A stretch of DNA of 64,000 bases from Rhizobium sullae (GCF_025200715.1 NZ_CP104143.1:4002501-4066500); one strand, 5' to 3'. Counted from the first letter of the stretch, positions 27,194 to 36,806 are shown. Made by a program: numbers and translations. The notes: a model not told the origin generated them from the letters alone.

Positions 27194-27690
27194 GTAGGAT
27201 TGATCGTGGCGGTGATCGGCCGAAACAGTTTGCGCCGCGGTTGACAATCGAAGGAGTCGAGGAAGGCTCACTTCTTGCGCCGAAGTTCAACGCTGAAGGT
27301 TTGATCCCCGTCGTGACGACCGGCGCCTCATCCGGCGAGGTTCTTATGATGGGCGTGATGAACGCGAATGCATTGCTGCAGACGATCGAGACGGGCGAAG
27401 CGCACTATTGGAGTCGTAGCCGGCAGTGCTTGTGGCACAAGGGGGCGAAGAGCGGGCTTGTTCAGAAAGTCATGCAGATACGCGTTGATGATGACCAGGA
27501 CGCGATCTGGTTGCGGGTCGAGGTCGCGGGCATCGCGAGCTGCCATGTGGGCTACCGGTCGTGCTTCTATCGCTCGATCCCCGTTGGGCCTCTCGGCGAG
27601 ACCCCGATTATTCTCACCTTGGAGGAGACGGCAAAGGTCTTCGATCCGGTCGCCGTCTACGGGCACGCACCGAACCCGACGCAGTTGTGA
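27190..27690 (+). CDS. hisI: Phosphoribosyl-AMP cyclohydrolase paralogue
   Basis: 166 residues. The core text [24 protein letters not shown] is the HisI cyclohydrolase fingerprint (opening of the adenine ring of PR-AMP in histidine synthesis). The usual D-C-D-x-D metal motif is D100-D-D-Q-D104 here: the Cys that supplies a zinc ligand is replaced by Asp. The other ligands (C118 in [10 protein letters not shown] and C125) remain. The start overlaps folE (ATGA). It probably belongs to the zinc-limitation operon and may be a zinc-sparing variant. Confidence 0.88.
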   Translation: MSRIDRGGDRPKQFAPRLTIEGVEEGSLLAPKFNAEGLIPVVTTGASSGEVLMMGVMNANALLQTIETGEAHYWSRSRQCLWHKGAKSGLVQKVMQIRVDDDQDAIWLRVEVAGIASCHVGYRSCFYRSIPVGPLGETPIILTLEETAKVFDPVAVYGHAPNPTQL

Positions 27691-27767
27691 CGAGTCCCAC
27701 GCATCGCGCACCTCATATACGGAACTCGCGTTATGAAGCGGATTGCACCGCAGGTTCCGTACTTAAG

Positions 27768-29654
27768 CTATTTGGGGGAACGTCGTTCCAGTGCCAGGTT
27801 ATCGCGTGTCGTAGACATCGCGGCCGGCGCTGAGAGCGTGTTTCGCGCGAAGCGAACACGATTGCGACCGTCTGATTTCGCGCGGTAGAGGGCAGTATCT
27901 GCTAGCTCGATCAATTCCGACCACGCGCGTTCGCCACGTCGGCCGGACGCGACGCCGAAGCTCGCTGTCACGCGGAAGGGTGTTCCATCGGGTGTCGTGA
28001 ACGTCTCTCGTTGCATAGCGAGGCGGATCTTTCTTGCAATCGAAACGGCGCCGGAGAGATCATTGCTGGAGACGAGAACCGCGAATTCTTCGCCGCCGAA
28101 GCGGGCGATCAGATCGCAGGCCCGCAGTTGGGACCGCAAGAGTTCTGCGGTTTGGATGAGCACGCGATCGCCCGTGACATGTCCGTAGGTGTCGTTCACC
28201 TTCTTGAAATGGTCGATGTCCATGAGGATAAGGCACATGCTGTCGTTCGTGCGTTCTCCAATCGGCGATGATTGGGCGAAGCGGTCGAGCATCCGCCGGT
28301 TGAGGAGCGCCGTCAGTCCGTCAGTTTCCGCCTGGACTTTCAATTCCCTGGTGAGGGAGGCGCGCTCTTGCAGCTTTCCCTGAAGGACTTCGATCGCCTG
28401 GAAAAGGTCGCGAATCTCACCGGCCTGGGTCGGCCTAGTCGCTGTGGCAATGGGGCGATCTTCTGCCAGTCGAAGGACGTCGTCATGCGCTTGCATGAGC
28501 GGGCGAAACACATGTGTTCGCACCGAGAGGATGATTCCAATGAGCGTCGCAAGAACGATGGCCGTCACCAGCACCACTATCGCGAGGCCGAAGAGGGCGT
28601 TTGTGCTTGCGTCGGCAAACTTTTCGACAACGGCGTCGAGGAACTCGCTTCGATATGTTTCGATCGGCCGCATTGTTGGGACGAAGCGTTCAGTGAATTC
28701 CGTCGCGGTTAGTGTGTAGCGCGACTTGCGCCGGCCCTCGTCGATAACCTGGTCGACCAGATCAAGACCACCGCGGAAAAAGAGCCGTTCAATTTCGTCG
28801 CGGCTCTTTATCAGTGACGGCGTACTGTAGATAGCGTTCTGGCTGTTGATCAGTTGCCAGAGTTCGAGGAGCCTTCCTTGGCTGCGTCGGCTCTCGATCA
28901 CATTCTGCGGCGGCAATCTCTGCTCTGTCGTGAGTGGGGCGATGATCTGAGAGGCGGCTCTGCCGCCGTATTCGCGGAGATCGCTGAGCATCTGCCCTAG
29001 AAGGGCAGGTGCCGCGAGCCCCGTGTCGTGCTGGACGAGTTCGTCGGCATTCCAGGCGATCACCGCCCGGAATAGCTCCGATACCTCGAACATGCTCTCG
29101 ATCGCGTCCTGGATCTCGGCAGTTTTCAGCGCAGCTCTCGGGATCGCCGCGATTCTATCAACCTTGCTTCGTGCAAGGGCGAGTTGGTAGCGGACCCGTT
29201 GCAGCATGTCCGGGGGGACGGTGTGATTGTGCAGTCCCAGGGGAACGTCTGACACATCGGCGAGCTGCGCTAAGGCGGCATCACTACGCTGCCTGAATTC
29301 TACCAATCGCTTCATCCCCGCACTATCGAGAGACGGTTCCTCGGACATGACGACGTTGGCGGGACCGCGCTCGGCGGACAGGAAGTTTGCCGTATCGAGG
29401 ACGAGTCGATATTGCTGGATGTCATGGAGGTTCTGTCGCGAGAGGGTGAAGTCGCGATAGGTCGGCGCAACGATCGAGAAAGCGAGAATCGTTGTGCAAA
29501 TAATGGCCAGGAAGACGCGGATTAACAGCTTGCGATCAAAGCTACGCTGGAAGAATCCTTGAGTGAACCGAGCCTGGGCGGCGCCGCCAGCCGAGTGCTT
29601 ATCAGTAATAGAGCTGTCTAACTTGAATTTAAGTGGAATGAAGCTCTTCAGCAT
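27768..29654 (-). CDS. Membrane diguanylate cyclase (GGEEF)
   Basis: 628 residues. Two transmembrane segments (about 45-68 and 355-380) enclose a periplasmic sensor region of about 290 residues. The cytoplasmic GGDEF domain has the active motif GGEEF near residue 522 and the inhibitory RxxD I-site (RACD) just upstream, so it should synthesise cyclic di-GMP and be product-inhibited. The sensed signal is unknown. No EAL domain is present. It lies next to the zinc island but has no shared regulation that I can see. Confidence 0.88.
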   Translation of the reverse strand: MLKSFIPLKFKLDSSITDKHSAGGAAQARFTQGFFQRSFDRKLLIRVFLAIICTTILAFSIVAPTYRDFTLSRQNLHDIQQYRLVLDTANFLSAERGPANVVMSEEPSLDSAGMKRLVEFRQRSDAALAQLADVSDVPLGLHNHTVPPDMLQRVRYQLALARSKVDRIAAIPRAALKTAEIQDAIESMFEVSELFRAVIAWNADELVQHDTGLAAPALLGQMLSDLREYGGRAASQIIAPLTTEQRLPPQNVIESRRSQGRLLELWQLINSQNAIYSTPSLIKSRDEIERLFFRGGLDLVDQVIDEGRRKSRYTLTATEFTERFVPTMRPIETYRSEFLDAVVEKFADASTNALFGLAIVVLVTAIVLATLIGIILSVRTHVFRPLMQAHDDVLRLAEDRPIATATRPTQAGEIRDLFQAIEVLQGKLQERASLTRELKVQAETDGLTALLNRRMLDRFAQSSPIGERTNDSMCLILMDIDHFKKVNDTYGHVTGDRVLIQTAELLRSQLRACDLIARFGGEEFAVLVSSNDLSGAVSIARKIRLAMQRETFTTPDGTPFRVTASFGVASGRRGERAWSELIELADTALYRAKSDGRNRVRFARNTLSAPAAMSTTRDNLALERRSPK

Positions 29655-29834
29655 GTGAATGAACTGACCAGCACGTTAGCGGTTTCGATTGATGCTACGA
29701 CATCGCTAAGCGGCATGTCTCGACAAACTCCATAGCGTACTTGGCCTTCATTTTGGTGAAAGCATTTGGTTAGAAGTTTATTGAATGCAAGCCGGGCTTG
29801 GGATTGCGCGGAGAAAGCGTTGGCGAGGTCTCGA

Positions 29835-30092
29835 TCACATGACGTACTCTGGGAGAGTGAGAGTGGTTGCCGAGCCTATTGGCTTGCTGCATGGGGTGCA
29901 GCGCCCGCGAACTTCCTGATAGGGCTGCGAGACTGTGAAGCCCGCATCGCGCGTCACGTTGGTGAGTTGCGCGCCAAGCACCTTGTCGATGAGAGCCGAA
30001 ACGCCGCCACATACATCGCAGATCGTGAAGACGAGATGGCTTTGGATGGCGACATGGATCGGTCCTGTAAGGTTTATGGCAATTCCAAGTCA
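29835..30092 (-). pseudogene. Fur/Zur-family regulator, C-terminal fragment
   Basis: Read on the minus strand, the frame contains the text HVAIQSHLVFTICDVCGGVS, then IDKVLGAQLTNVTRDAGFTV and EVRGRCTPC. This is the C-terminal half of a Zur-like Fur protein with both C-x-x-C pairs kept (CDVC and CTPC). The winged-helix half is absent and there is no start codon, so it is a relic. It sits beside the gamma-carbonic anhydrase and resembles the regulator at 25.9 kb only at family level. Confidence 0.55.
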
Positions 30093-30153
30093 AGGGTTCA
30101 GAGCGTGTTCAGCAACTGCTCGGAGTCCGGAGCGAAAAAAGGGGAGCGAATGC

Positions 30154-30714
30154 ATGATCCGTCGCAATCCGCGGGGCGACTGGCCTGAGGTAGCTGAGAG
30201 CGCCTATGTCGATCCAACCGCAATCATCTGCGGTCTGGTGATTATAGAGGATGACGTGTTTGTTGGGCCCTACGCCGTGATCCGTGCGGACGAAACGGAT
30301 GAAGCCGGCAATCTGGAGCCTATTTGCATTAGAAAGGGAACGAATATCCAGGACGGAGTCGTGATCCATTCCAAGTCAGGCGAGGCGGTGACGATCGGAT
30401 CGCACTCATCAATCGCGCATCGCTCGATCATTCACGGTCCTTGCACGATCGGTGACGACGTTTTCGTTGGCTTCAATTCAGTGCTGTTTAATTGCACTGT
30501 CGGGAATGGCGCGGCGATCCGGCACAACTCTGTAGTCGAGGGGTGCCATTTGCCGGCGGGCTTTCACGTCCCGTCAACGACTACGGTGCATTCGGATTCG
30601 GATCTCGCAACTATTCCGCAGGTAACGATCGACGTCACGGCATTCTCGGAGCATGTGGCGCGGACGAATGTCGGCCATGCCCGTGCTTATCGGAAGCTGA
30701 GGAATGACTTCTAA
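30154..30714 (+). CDS. Gamma-class carbonic anhydrase-like protein
   Basis: 186 residues of left-handed beta helix. Three His ligands are placed as in the gamma class: H72 (DGVVIHS), H89 and H94 (SIAHRSIIHG). The GGGGAG ribosome binding site seven bases before the ATG sets the start; a longer upstream frame is not used. Gamma-CA relatives occur in Zur-regulated groups of other bacteria. No Zur box is visible directly upstream, so its membership of the zinc response is inferred only from location. Confidence 0.82.
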   Translation: MIRRNPRGDWPEVAESAYVDPTAIICGLVIIEDDVFVGPYAVIRADETDEAGNLEPICIRKGTNIQDGVVIHSKSGEAVTIGSHSSIAHRSIIHGPCTIGDDVFVGFNSVLFNCTVGNGAAIRHNSVVEGCHLPAGFHVPSTTTVHSDSDLATIPQVTIDVTAFSEHVARTNVGHARAYRKLRNDF

Positions 30715-30833
30715 TCAGTCAACTTCGAGGCCTGATTAGCTAAGAGCTCGTTTTGAAAGTCGCTCACCATGCCCACAACCAGTTGGTCATAGCTCGTGCC
30801 TGACAGATTGAATGTTGCCGTGTGATGATGCCA

Positions 30834-31220
30834 TCAGGAACGGCCTTTGCCATCGAGTAATTCTGATGTCGGAAGTGGTAGGTCTGGATGTGCCCGACAT
30901 AACCCGAAGAGGTCTTCTCTCGCATCCGGATAGTCCTGAAGCGCTGCGCGACGGTACCATTTGAAGGCCTCCGTCAGATTGATTTCGCAGCCTACGCCGT
31001 GCTCGTTCAATTGCGCTAGCCTGTACTGCGCACCGGCATGATCCTGATCTGCAGCTTCGCGGTACCATTTAACGGCTTCTATTGGATCAATATTACAGCC
31101 GTCACCGTCCTCTTTCAACAAGCCCAATAGATATTGCGCATCGACATCGCCTTGTTCGGCGGCTTGGCGAATTGCGACCATTTTAGCGGCAGTGATATCA
31201 GCGTTGTCCTGATTGCTCAT
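30834..31220 (-). CDS. Sel1-repeat protein
   Basis: About 128 residues. Three short repeats with the Sel1 pattern are visible: DAQYLLGLLKEDGDGCNID, AVKWYREAADQDHAGAQYRL and AFKWYRRAALQDYPDAREDL. Sel1 repeats form alpha-alpha solenoids that mediate protein contacts. The start is taken at MSNQDNAD. No signal peptide is obvious. Function unknown. Confidence 0.75.
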   Translation of the reverse strand: MSNQDNADITAAKMVAIRQAAEQGDVDAQYLLGLLKEDGDGCNIDPIEAVKWYREAADQDHAGAQYRLAQLNEHGVGCEINLTEAFKWYRRAALQDYPDAREDLFGLCRAHPDLPLPTSELLDGKGRS

Positions 31221-31469
31221 CGGTACCACATTCCTCATTTTCATTAGAGGGCTCATTTTAAATCTGGTTGAGTGAAGCAACCATCAATTTCCGCCGCAAC
31301 GTTTCTTTATGCTGCCTCCGTCATGCTGCTCGTGCGCAGGATTGCGAGGAACAAATGACGTTAAAAAACCGACTTTGAGACGCCTTGCCCTTTCGAATAT
31401 GCTTGCACAAATGCCTTGCTTTCCTTGCTTCCCCTTCAAGACTCTGTTGAATCGACTTTTGGTAATGGA

Positions 31470-31691
31470 ATGACAACGAGGACAGCCGTGGTTGCAGCTT
31501 ACATCGACGAGTTCATCATGTTTTGTGCCGGACTATGGATGACAGCCGTAGGCTTCGGCTATCTTACATTCCTAACTCCCAACCAACGTGATCAGAATGC
31601 ATGGCTTGCAAAGCTCGTAATTTATTTTAAATGGATGGGTCCGCTATTGCTGTTAATTGCTACAATCCTAGCGATCGCCTCACCGGTTTGA
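31470..31691 (+). CDS. Small membrane protein of unknown function
   Basis: About 73 residues with two hydrophobic segments (IDEFIMFCAGLWMTAVGFGY and WMGPLLLLIATILAIASPV). An upstream start at 31416 would lengthen it by 18 residues. The ribosome binding site is weak. No family recognised. Confidence 0.45.
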   Translation: MTTRTAVVAAYIDEFIMFCAGLWMTAVGFGYLTFLTPNQRDQNAWLAKLVIYFKWMGPLLLLIATILAIASPV

Positions 31692-31795
31692 TCCTCCCGC
31701 TTTCGCCCATTCCACTTACCCGGGACGGATGAATAGGGAACGGCATCAACGGTCTTCAAGAAAAGCTGGTGCGGTGCCACTCGCGCAAGTTCCGA

Positions 31796-32440
31796 TCAGT
31801 AGGTCACGATGACGACAACAGTGTCCGTATAGACGCCGGGGGATGGGGTCGTTTGCGGCTGAACGCGACCATAGACGGTCAGTAGCTGTGCCGCGCCGTT
31901 TCCGTCCCCGGAACCGTGCTGCCCGGTGTGAAGGCATCGCCCATGGCTGAGCGTGGGCGGCGTCCTTGTAGAGGCCATAGGTGACCGTTTCGCTACCCTT
32001 GAACATCTTGCGCGCGGTTGGCTGGGCAGTTGCCTTACCGCCATTCAGCGAAACGGTGTATGTGCTGCCCGGCGTGCATGTGACGGAGACCTGACCGGTC
32101 GCGTCGACATTTGAATCAAGGCCGCGTGATCCGAAATCGACGTCCTGCGTGGCAACGAGACAATTGGCCTGGACGGTCGCCATCACATTGAAGCTTGGTC
32201 GGACGATCGAGCCGCTGGCGGCGCCGCTGCAAGTGCTGAGCGAGCTGTAACCGTATCGAAATTCTACATGCCCGCCGGAGAAGGTAGACAGATAGCTTCC
32301 AGGCGGAGCGGTGGACTGAGCGCCAAAGAGAGTGCCGTAGATTTGTCTTGAGGCGGTGCCGGCGCCGAACCCGTTTAGCGTCACGATGATTGCGGGAGGT
32401 CTCGACGGAAAAGACCAGACGTCGCTTCTTTTGGACCTGC
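31796..32440 (-). pseudogene. Spore coat U (SCPU) domain protein, frameshifted and truncated
   Basis: The minus-strand text shows two SCPU domains. The first survives only from IYGTLFGAQSTAPPGSYLST; the second runs VQANCLVATQDVDFGSRG, then TVSLNGGKA and KMFKGSETVTYGLYKD. A frameshift near 31940 moves the end (LLTVYGRVQPQTTPSPGVYT) into another frame. SCPU proteins belong to chaperone-usher-type secreted fibres. No signal peptide remains and no usher or chaperone gene is nearby. Confidence 0.75.
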
Positions 32441-32565
32441 ACGACTCCATGCTGACCGTGCGAGCCGGTCGCTAGTTGTGGGAGCCATACTTCTGAAGGC
32501 AGCCTCTCCTCCCTCCATGATACCCTTGATACGCGGTCAGCGCATCTCTCGCAAAGCAGACCGGA

Positions 32566-33468
32566 CTATTCTTGCAGTGCAGCCTTATCGCGGAATTGTT
32601 GCGCCACCCAATCGATGAACACACGCAAGCGGGGCGACAACTGATGCTTGTGGGAATAGAGGGCGTGAACCGGCAGGGGTGTCGGGGGGAAGTCCGCGAG
32701 GACTTCGACGAGCGTGCCGCTCGCCAGCTCGGGGACGGCACGATAGCGCGGCACCTGGATCAGTCCGAGACCGAGGCAGGCGGCGGCGACATTGGTCTCC
32801 GGGCCGGTCACCGTCATCATGGCAGGCAGCGTGACGCGGTGAATTTTGCCTTTGATCTGGAAGGCCAGGGGAATGACCTCGGTCGTGTCGGGAGCGAGCA
32901 GCCCGATCATTTCATGGCCGTCGAGGTCGCCGGGTGTGTTGGGCGTGCCCAGCCGCTTGAGATAGTCCGGGCTGGCGAAAGTGCCGCGCTCAAGCGTCGC
33001 CAACTTCCGCCTGATCAGGGAACTATCGTTAAGTTCGCCCGCTCTCAGGATACAGTCGAACCCCTCCCGGATCAGGTCGACGGGCTGATGCGCCTCACTG
33101 AAATGCAGGCGGATATCGGGGTACATTTCGCGAAAGCGCGGCAGGCCGGGCAACAAGAAATGCCGTGCTTGCGTGCCGTGTACATCGACACGGATGAGGC
33201 CTGATGGCTTGGCGCCAACGAAGGCACCTTCGGCATCCTCCATATCGGCGATCAGACTGACGCACCGTTGGTAATAAGCCTCGCCATCCAATGTGGGGCT
33301 GACCTGACGCGTGGTCCGCTGAAGCAGGCGCACACCGAGCCGCGCCTCCAATCCCTGCACAGCGTCTGTCACGGACGAACGCGGCAGACCGAGGTCTTCG
33401 GCAGCTTTGGTGAAGCTCCTGCGCTCGACGATGCGAGTGAACGCGCGCATGGCGTCAAAACGATCCAT
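32566..33468 (-). CDS. LysR-family regulator divergent from an SDR operon
   Basis: 300 residues. The helix-turn-helix (FTKAAEDLGLPRSSVTDAVQ, about 19-38) and a LysR effector domain are intact. The protein resembles the LysR subgroup (DsdC/PecT-like) that often sits next to SDR genes. A LysR-like palindrome lies in the 114-base gap to the SDR gene at 33583, so this gene most likely controls the SDR-DUF1097 cluster downstream on the other strand. Confidence 0.88.
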   Translation of the reverse strand: MDRFDAMRAFTRIVERRSFTKAAEDLGLPRSSVTDAVQGLEARLGVRLLQRTTRQVSPTLDGEAYYQRCVSLIADMEDAEGAFVGAKPSGLIRVDVHGTQARHFLLPGLPRFREMYPDIRLHFSEAHQPVDLIREGFDCILRAGELNDSSLIRRKLATLERGTFASPDYLKRLGTPNTPGDLDGHEMIGLLAPDTTEVIPLAFQIKGKIHRVTLPAMMTVTGPETNVAAACLGLGLIQVPRYRAVPELASGTLVEVLADFPPTPLPVHALYSHKHQLSPRLRVFIDWVAQQFRDKAALQE

Positions 33469-33495
33469 TATACAACCTGTCGGATAGTGATGCCG

Positions 33496-33512
33496 GATAA
33501 TGCATGATTATC
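33496..33512. promoter_or_regulatory. LysR-type binding site candidate
   Basis: GATAAT-GCATG-ATTATC is a perfect palindrome with the T-N11-A form of LysR sites. It lies between the divergent lysR and SDR genes. Confidence 0.5.
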
Positions 33513-33582
33513 TGCTCAAGCGGAAGGTGCATTCTCTCCTCATCGGAAGTCGCAACGGCGCCGACATGACGGAGAAAAGACA

Positions 33583-34323
33583 ATGACCATGCAGACACAG
33601 AAAGTTGCCATCGTAACGGGCGCCTCCGGCGGCATCGGTGCGGCGGTTGCCGAACGCCTTGGCAAGGACGGCTTCACCGTCGTGGTGAACTATGCCGGTA
33701 ATTCCGCCTCGGCTGAGGCGGTGGTCGCCGCAATCGAGGTAGCCGGCGGCCGTGCCGTCGCCGCGCAGGCCGACATCTCCGATGCACAGGCCGTGCGCCG
33801 CATGTTCGACTCTGCCGAGACCGCCTTTGGCGGCGTCGACGTACTGATCAACAATGCCGGCATCATGACGCTGGCAACGATCGCCGACAGCGATGACGCA
33901 CTGTTCGACCGTCAGATCGCAATCAATCTGAAGGGCACGTTCAACACGCTGCGCGAGGCAGCAAAGCGCCTGCGCGATGGCGGCCGGATCGTCAACTTCT
34001 CGTCGAGCGTCGTCGGGCTGCTTCAGCCGACCTACGGCGTCTATGCCGCCACCAAGGCCGCGGTCGAGGCGATGACACCCATTCTGGCCAAGGAATTGCG
34101 CGGCCGGAACATCACCGTCAACGCCATCGCGCCCGGACCGACCGCCACGAAGCTCTTCCTCGACGGCAAGCCGCAGGAGGTGATCGACCGCCTCGCCAAG
34201 CTCGCGCCGCTGGAACGTCTCGGTGAGCCCAAGGACATCGCCGACGCCGTCGCCCTCCTGGCGGGGCCAGACGGCGGCTGGATCAACGGACAGACGCTGC
34301 GCGCCAACGGCGGGATCATCTGA
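33583..34323 (+). CDS. SDR-family oxidoreductase (3-oxoacyl-ACP reductase-like)
   Basis: 246 residues. Rossmann motif TGASGGIGAAVAE, NNAG motif, catalytic Ser (NFSSSVVG), YxxxK in YGVYAATKAAV, and the C-terminal NGQTLRANGGII are all present, so it should be an active classical SDR. GGAGAAAAGACA precedes the ATG. It is the first gene of a five-gene run (SDR, SDR, DUF1097, ABM, membrane protein), probably under the LysR regulator. Confidence 0.9.
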   Translation: MTMQTQKVAIVTGASGGIGAAVAERLGKDGFTVVVNYAGNSASAEAVVAAIEVAGGRAVAAQADISDAQAVRRMFDSAETAFGGVDVLINNAGIMTLATIADSDDALFDRQIAINLKGTFNTLREAAKRLRDGGRIVNFSSSVVGLLQPTYGVYAATKAAVEAMTPILAKELRGRNITVNAIAPGPTATKLFLDGKPQEVIDRLAKLAPLERLGEPKDIADAVALLAGPDGGWINGQTLRANGGII

Positions 34324-34387
34324 TCCCCGGCGGGGCCGGCATACCAGAACCCATCACCATTCAAGCATTTTCGAAGGGAGCATCATC

Positions 34388-35290
34388 ATGACCAAGCAAA
34401 TCATCCTCGTCACCGGCGCCTCGTCAGGTTTCGGCCTCATGACCGCCAAGGCCCTGGCCGAAGCCGGCCACACCGTCTACGCCTCGATGCGTGAGACCGA
34501 AGGCCGCAATGCGCTACGGGTGGCCGAAGTCGCCGCCTGGTCGAAGGAGCAAGGCCTCGACCTGCGCACCGCCGAACTGGACGTTCAGTCCGACAGTTCA
34601 GCGGAAGCCGGCATCGCACATATCCTGAAGGACGCGCGCCGACTCGACACCATCATCCACAATGCCGGGCATATGGTGTTCGGTCCTGCCGAGGCCTTCA
34701 CCCCGGATCAGTTTATCCAGCAATATGACGTCAACGTGCTGGGGGCACAGCGGGTGAACCGCGCCGCGCTGCCAAGCATGCGCGGTCAGGGCAAGGGCCT
34801 GCTCGTCTGGGTCGGGTCGTCCTCGACGCGCGGCGGCACCCCGCCGTTCCTCGCGCCTTATTTCGCCGCCAAAGCCGCGATGGATGCGCTTGCCGTATCC
34901 TATTCCACCGAACTCGCCCGCTGGGGCATCGAGACCACCATCATGGTCCCCGGGGCCTTCACCAAGGGCACCAACCATTTCGCCCATTCCGGCAAGCCGT
35001 CGGACCAAGCGCGCGCCGCGGAATATGAAGCTGGTCCCTATGCCGGCGTCGCCGACCAGGCGCTGAAGGGACTGGCTGGTCTTGAGCCTGCCGATGCCGA
35101 TCCCGCGGACGTGGCCCGCGAGATCGTCCGTGTGGTGGATGCCCCCTTCGGCAAACGCCCGTTCCGCGTCCATGTCGACCCGTCGCAGGACGGTGCGGAA
35201 ATCGTCAACGGCGTCGCCGACCGCATGCGCCGCGAGATGTACCGCAACATCGACCTGGAAGATCTGCTCCATCCACGCGTCACCGGCTGA
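34388..35290 (+). CDS. SDR-family oxidoreductase
   Basis: 300 residues. Rossmann motif TGASSGFGLMTAKALA, NAG motif (IHNAGHMVFG), catalytic Ser in GSSSTRGG, and YxxxK in APYFAAKAAMD (Tyr present, Lys four later). The C-terminal extension of about 60 residues is longer than in the previous SDR. GGGAG lies upstream of the ATG. The two SDRs are separated by 64 bases and are probably co-transcribed, although their substrates are unknown. Confidence 0.88.
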   Translation: MTKQIILVTGASSGFGLMTAKALAEAGHTVYASMRETEGRNALRVAEVAAWSKEQGLDLRTAELDVQSDSSAEAGIAHILKDARRLDTIIHNAGHMVFGPAEAFTPDQFIQQYDVNVLGAQRVNRAALPSMRGQGKGLLVWVGSSSTRGGTPPFLAPYFAAKAAMDALAVSYSTELARWGIETTIMVPGAFTKGTNHFAHSGKPSDQARAAEYEAGPYAGVADQALKGLAGLEPADADPADVAREIVRVVDAPFGKRPFRVHVDPSQDGAEIVNGVADRMRREMYRNIDLEDLLHPRVTG

Positions 35291-35362
35291 GCGGTCCGAA
35301 GAGCCGGTCGGAGCCTGAGGTTCCGTCCGTTCCTATCCCTCAACCCATTCGGAGCAAAGATC

Positions 35363-35869
35363 GTGACCAACATCATCCCGACCGCATCGCGCTGGAAGCC
35401 TTCCCTCGTCTTCTTGGGCTTCGGCGCCGTTGCCGCGGTGGTCGCGTCCACCGCCGCCTTCACCAGCTTGCATCTTGGCATCGCGCCCTGGGCCATGTTC
35501 ATTGGCTGGGTCGCCTATTTCACGCGACCGATCTCGGCCCGCCAGGGCATCTATACCTGGCTCTGCGTGCTCTGCGGCCTGACGTTCGGTGCCGCCGCCG
35601 TTCTGGCGCTCCAGGGCCTGATGCCGATCATGGGGTCGTTCGCCCTGTTTGTCGTCGTCTTTGCCGTGGCGATGGTCGTCGTCTCCATGCGGGCGGTCCG
35701 AGCTCTCGACAACATCCCGGCATGGTTCCTGGGTCTGATCGCCTTCTTCGCTTCGCATGCCGAGCCGTCGCTGGCGGCGATTTCGGAATTGGCCGGCGCC
35801 GGTGCATTGGGAACCGCTGCCGGCTGGGCTTCGCAACGGCTGCAGGGCCGCTTCGCCGGCGCGCACTGA
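35363..35869 (+). CDS. DUF1097-family membrane protein
   Basis: 168 residues starting at GTG. Four or five hydrophobic segments are visible (from SLVFLGFGAVAAVVASTAAF), and the pattern matches DUF1097 inner-membrane proteins of unknown function. It follows the SDR genes closely and may be co-transcribed. Confidence 0.75.
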   Translation: MTNIIPTASRWKPSLVFLGFGAVAAVVASTAAFTSLHLGIAPWAMFIGWVAYFTRPISARQGIYTWLCVLCGLTFGAAAVLALQGLMPIMGSFALFVVVFAVAMVVVSMRAVRALDNIPAWFLGLIAFFASHAEPSLAAISELAGAGALGTAAGWASQRLQGRFAGAH

Positions 35870-35943
35870 ACTCTGCTGCCGGTTACCCGGCAGCCATTAC
35901 ACCGCGAACTAAAAGACTGTCGTTTCAGCAAAGGAATATTTCC

Positions 35944-36258
35944 ATGTCTCGTATCACCAACATTGCATTCATCCGCGCGAAGAGCGGGCTCTCCGAGGAA
36001 CTGGGCCGACATTTGCTCGATCTCGTCGCGCCGTCGCGGCGGGAACCTGGCTGCATCAACTACGATGTTCACCGCTCGGATAGCGACATCGATCTTTGGT
36101 TCGTCTACGAGAACTGGCGCTCGGGCGAAGATCTCGCCAACCACTTCACGCAGCCGCACATGCAAGCCTTCGTCGCTCACTTGCCGAGGCTGGTGGAGGG
36201 CGATCTCGATCTGCGGCAATTTGCGATGGCTTCAGAGCCTGCTCCCTGGCGGCTTTGA
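35944..36258 (+). CDS. Antibiotic biosynthesis monooxygenase (ABM)-type quinol monooxygenase family
   Basis: 104 residues starting MSRITNIAFIRAKSG, with the ferredoxin-like ABM pattern: SRREPGCINYDVHRS and the conserved WFVYENWRSGEDLANHF followed by FVAHLP. YgiN-like members act on quinols without cofactors or are small stress proteins. The ATG at 35944 is used because the longer upstream frame has no family match. Co-transcription with the upstream SDR genes is likely. Confidence 0.85.
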   Translation: MSRITNIAFIRAKSGLSEELGRHLLDLVAPSRREPGCINYDVHRSDSDIDLWFVYENWRSGEDLANHFTQPHMQAFVAHLPRLVEGDLDLRQFAMASEPAPWRL

Positions 36259-36295
36259 TCTTTGTCTGCCTTTCGAGTGATGAAGAGGGACGACC

Positions 36296-36565
36296 ATGCA
36301 CATGCTGTCAGTAATCATTGGGGGAATTGTCCTTCTTGGCGTATTCGCGCTGTTTGGAAAGCTGTGGGGCGGTGACATCTCCGGGGTCGCCGCAGCAATG
36401 AAAGCCTTCATTCCCGTCTGGCTCATGATCGCTATCATCAATCAGTGGGTGGGCGTGACGCGAGCCGACTATACCGTCTTCCAGGAACTGCCGATTCTGG
36501 TGGTCGTGTTCTCGGTTCCGGCCGTGATCGCCGCAGTCGTGGCATGGCACGTGGTGAAGGCCTGA
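36296..36565 (+). CDS. Small membrane protein
   Basis: 89 residues with three hydrophobic segments (residues 5-20, 36-50 and 66-88). It follows the ABM gene by 37 bases and is probably the last gene of the run. No family recognised. Confidence 0.55.
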   Translation: MHMLSVIIGGIVLLGVFALFGKLWGGDISGVAAAMKAFIPVWLMIAIINQWVGVTRADYTVFQELPILVVVFSVPAVIAAVVAWHVVKA

Positions 36566-36806
36566 ACCAGCGGGGCCGCGTTAACCTCCCATCCGCAACC
36601 ATCGATGACAATGTAGCGGCACCACTCTCGCGACATCCCCGCGCCAACGCATGATACGGCGATCTGGATGCCGCACCGGCTAGCTTTCCGATCCCTCATA
36701 TCCTGATCCAGTTTTGGGCTCGGCTCCCGTTGGCGCCCACGACGAGCCAGGTCGCTAAGGGCTCCGCCCTCGCGGCGGGCAAGAGCGGTCACGCGTGAGA
36801 AATCCA

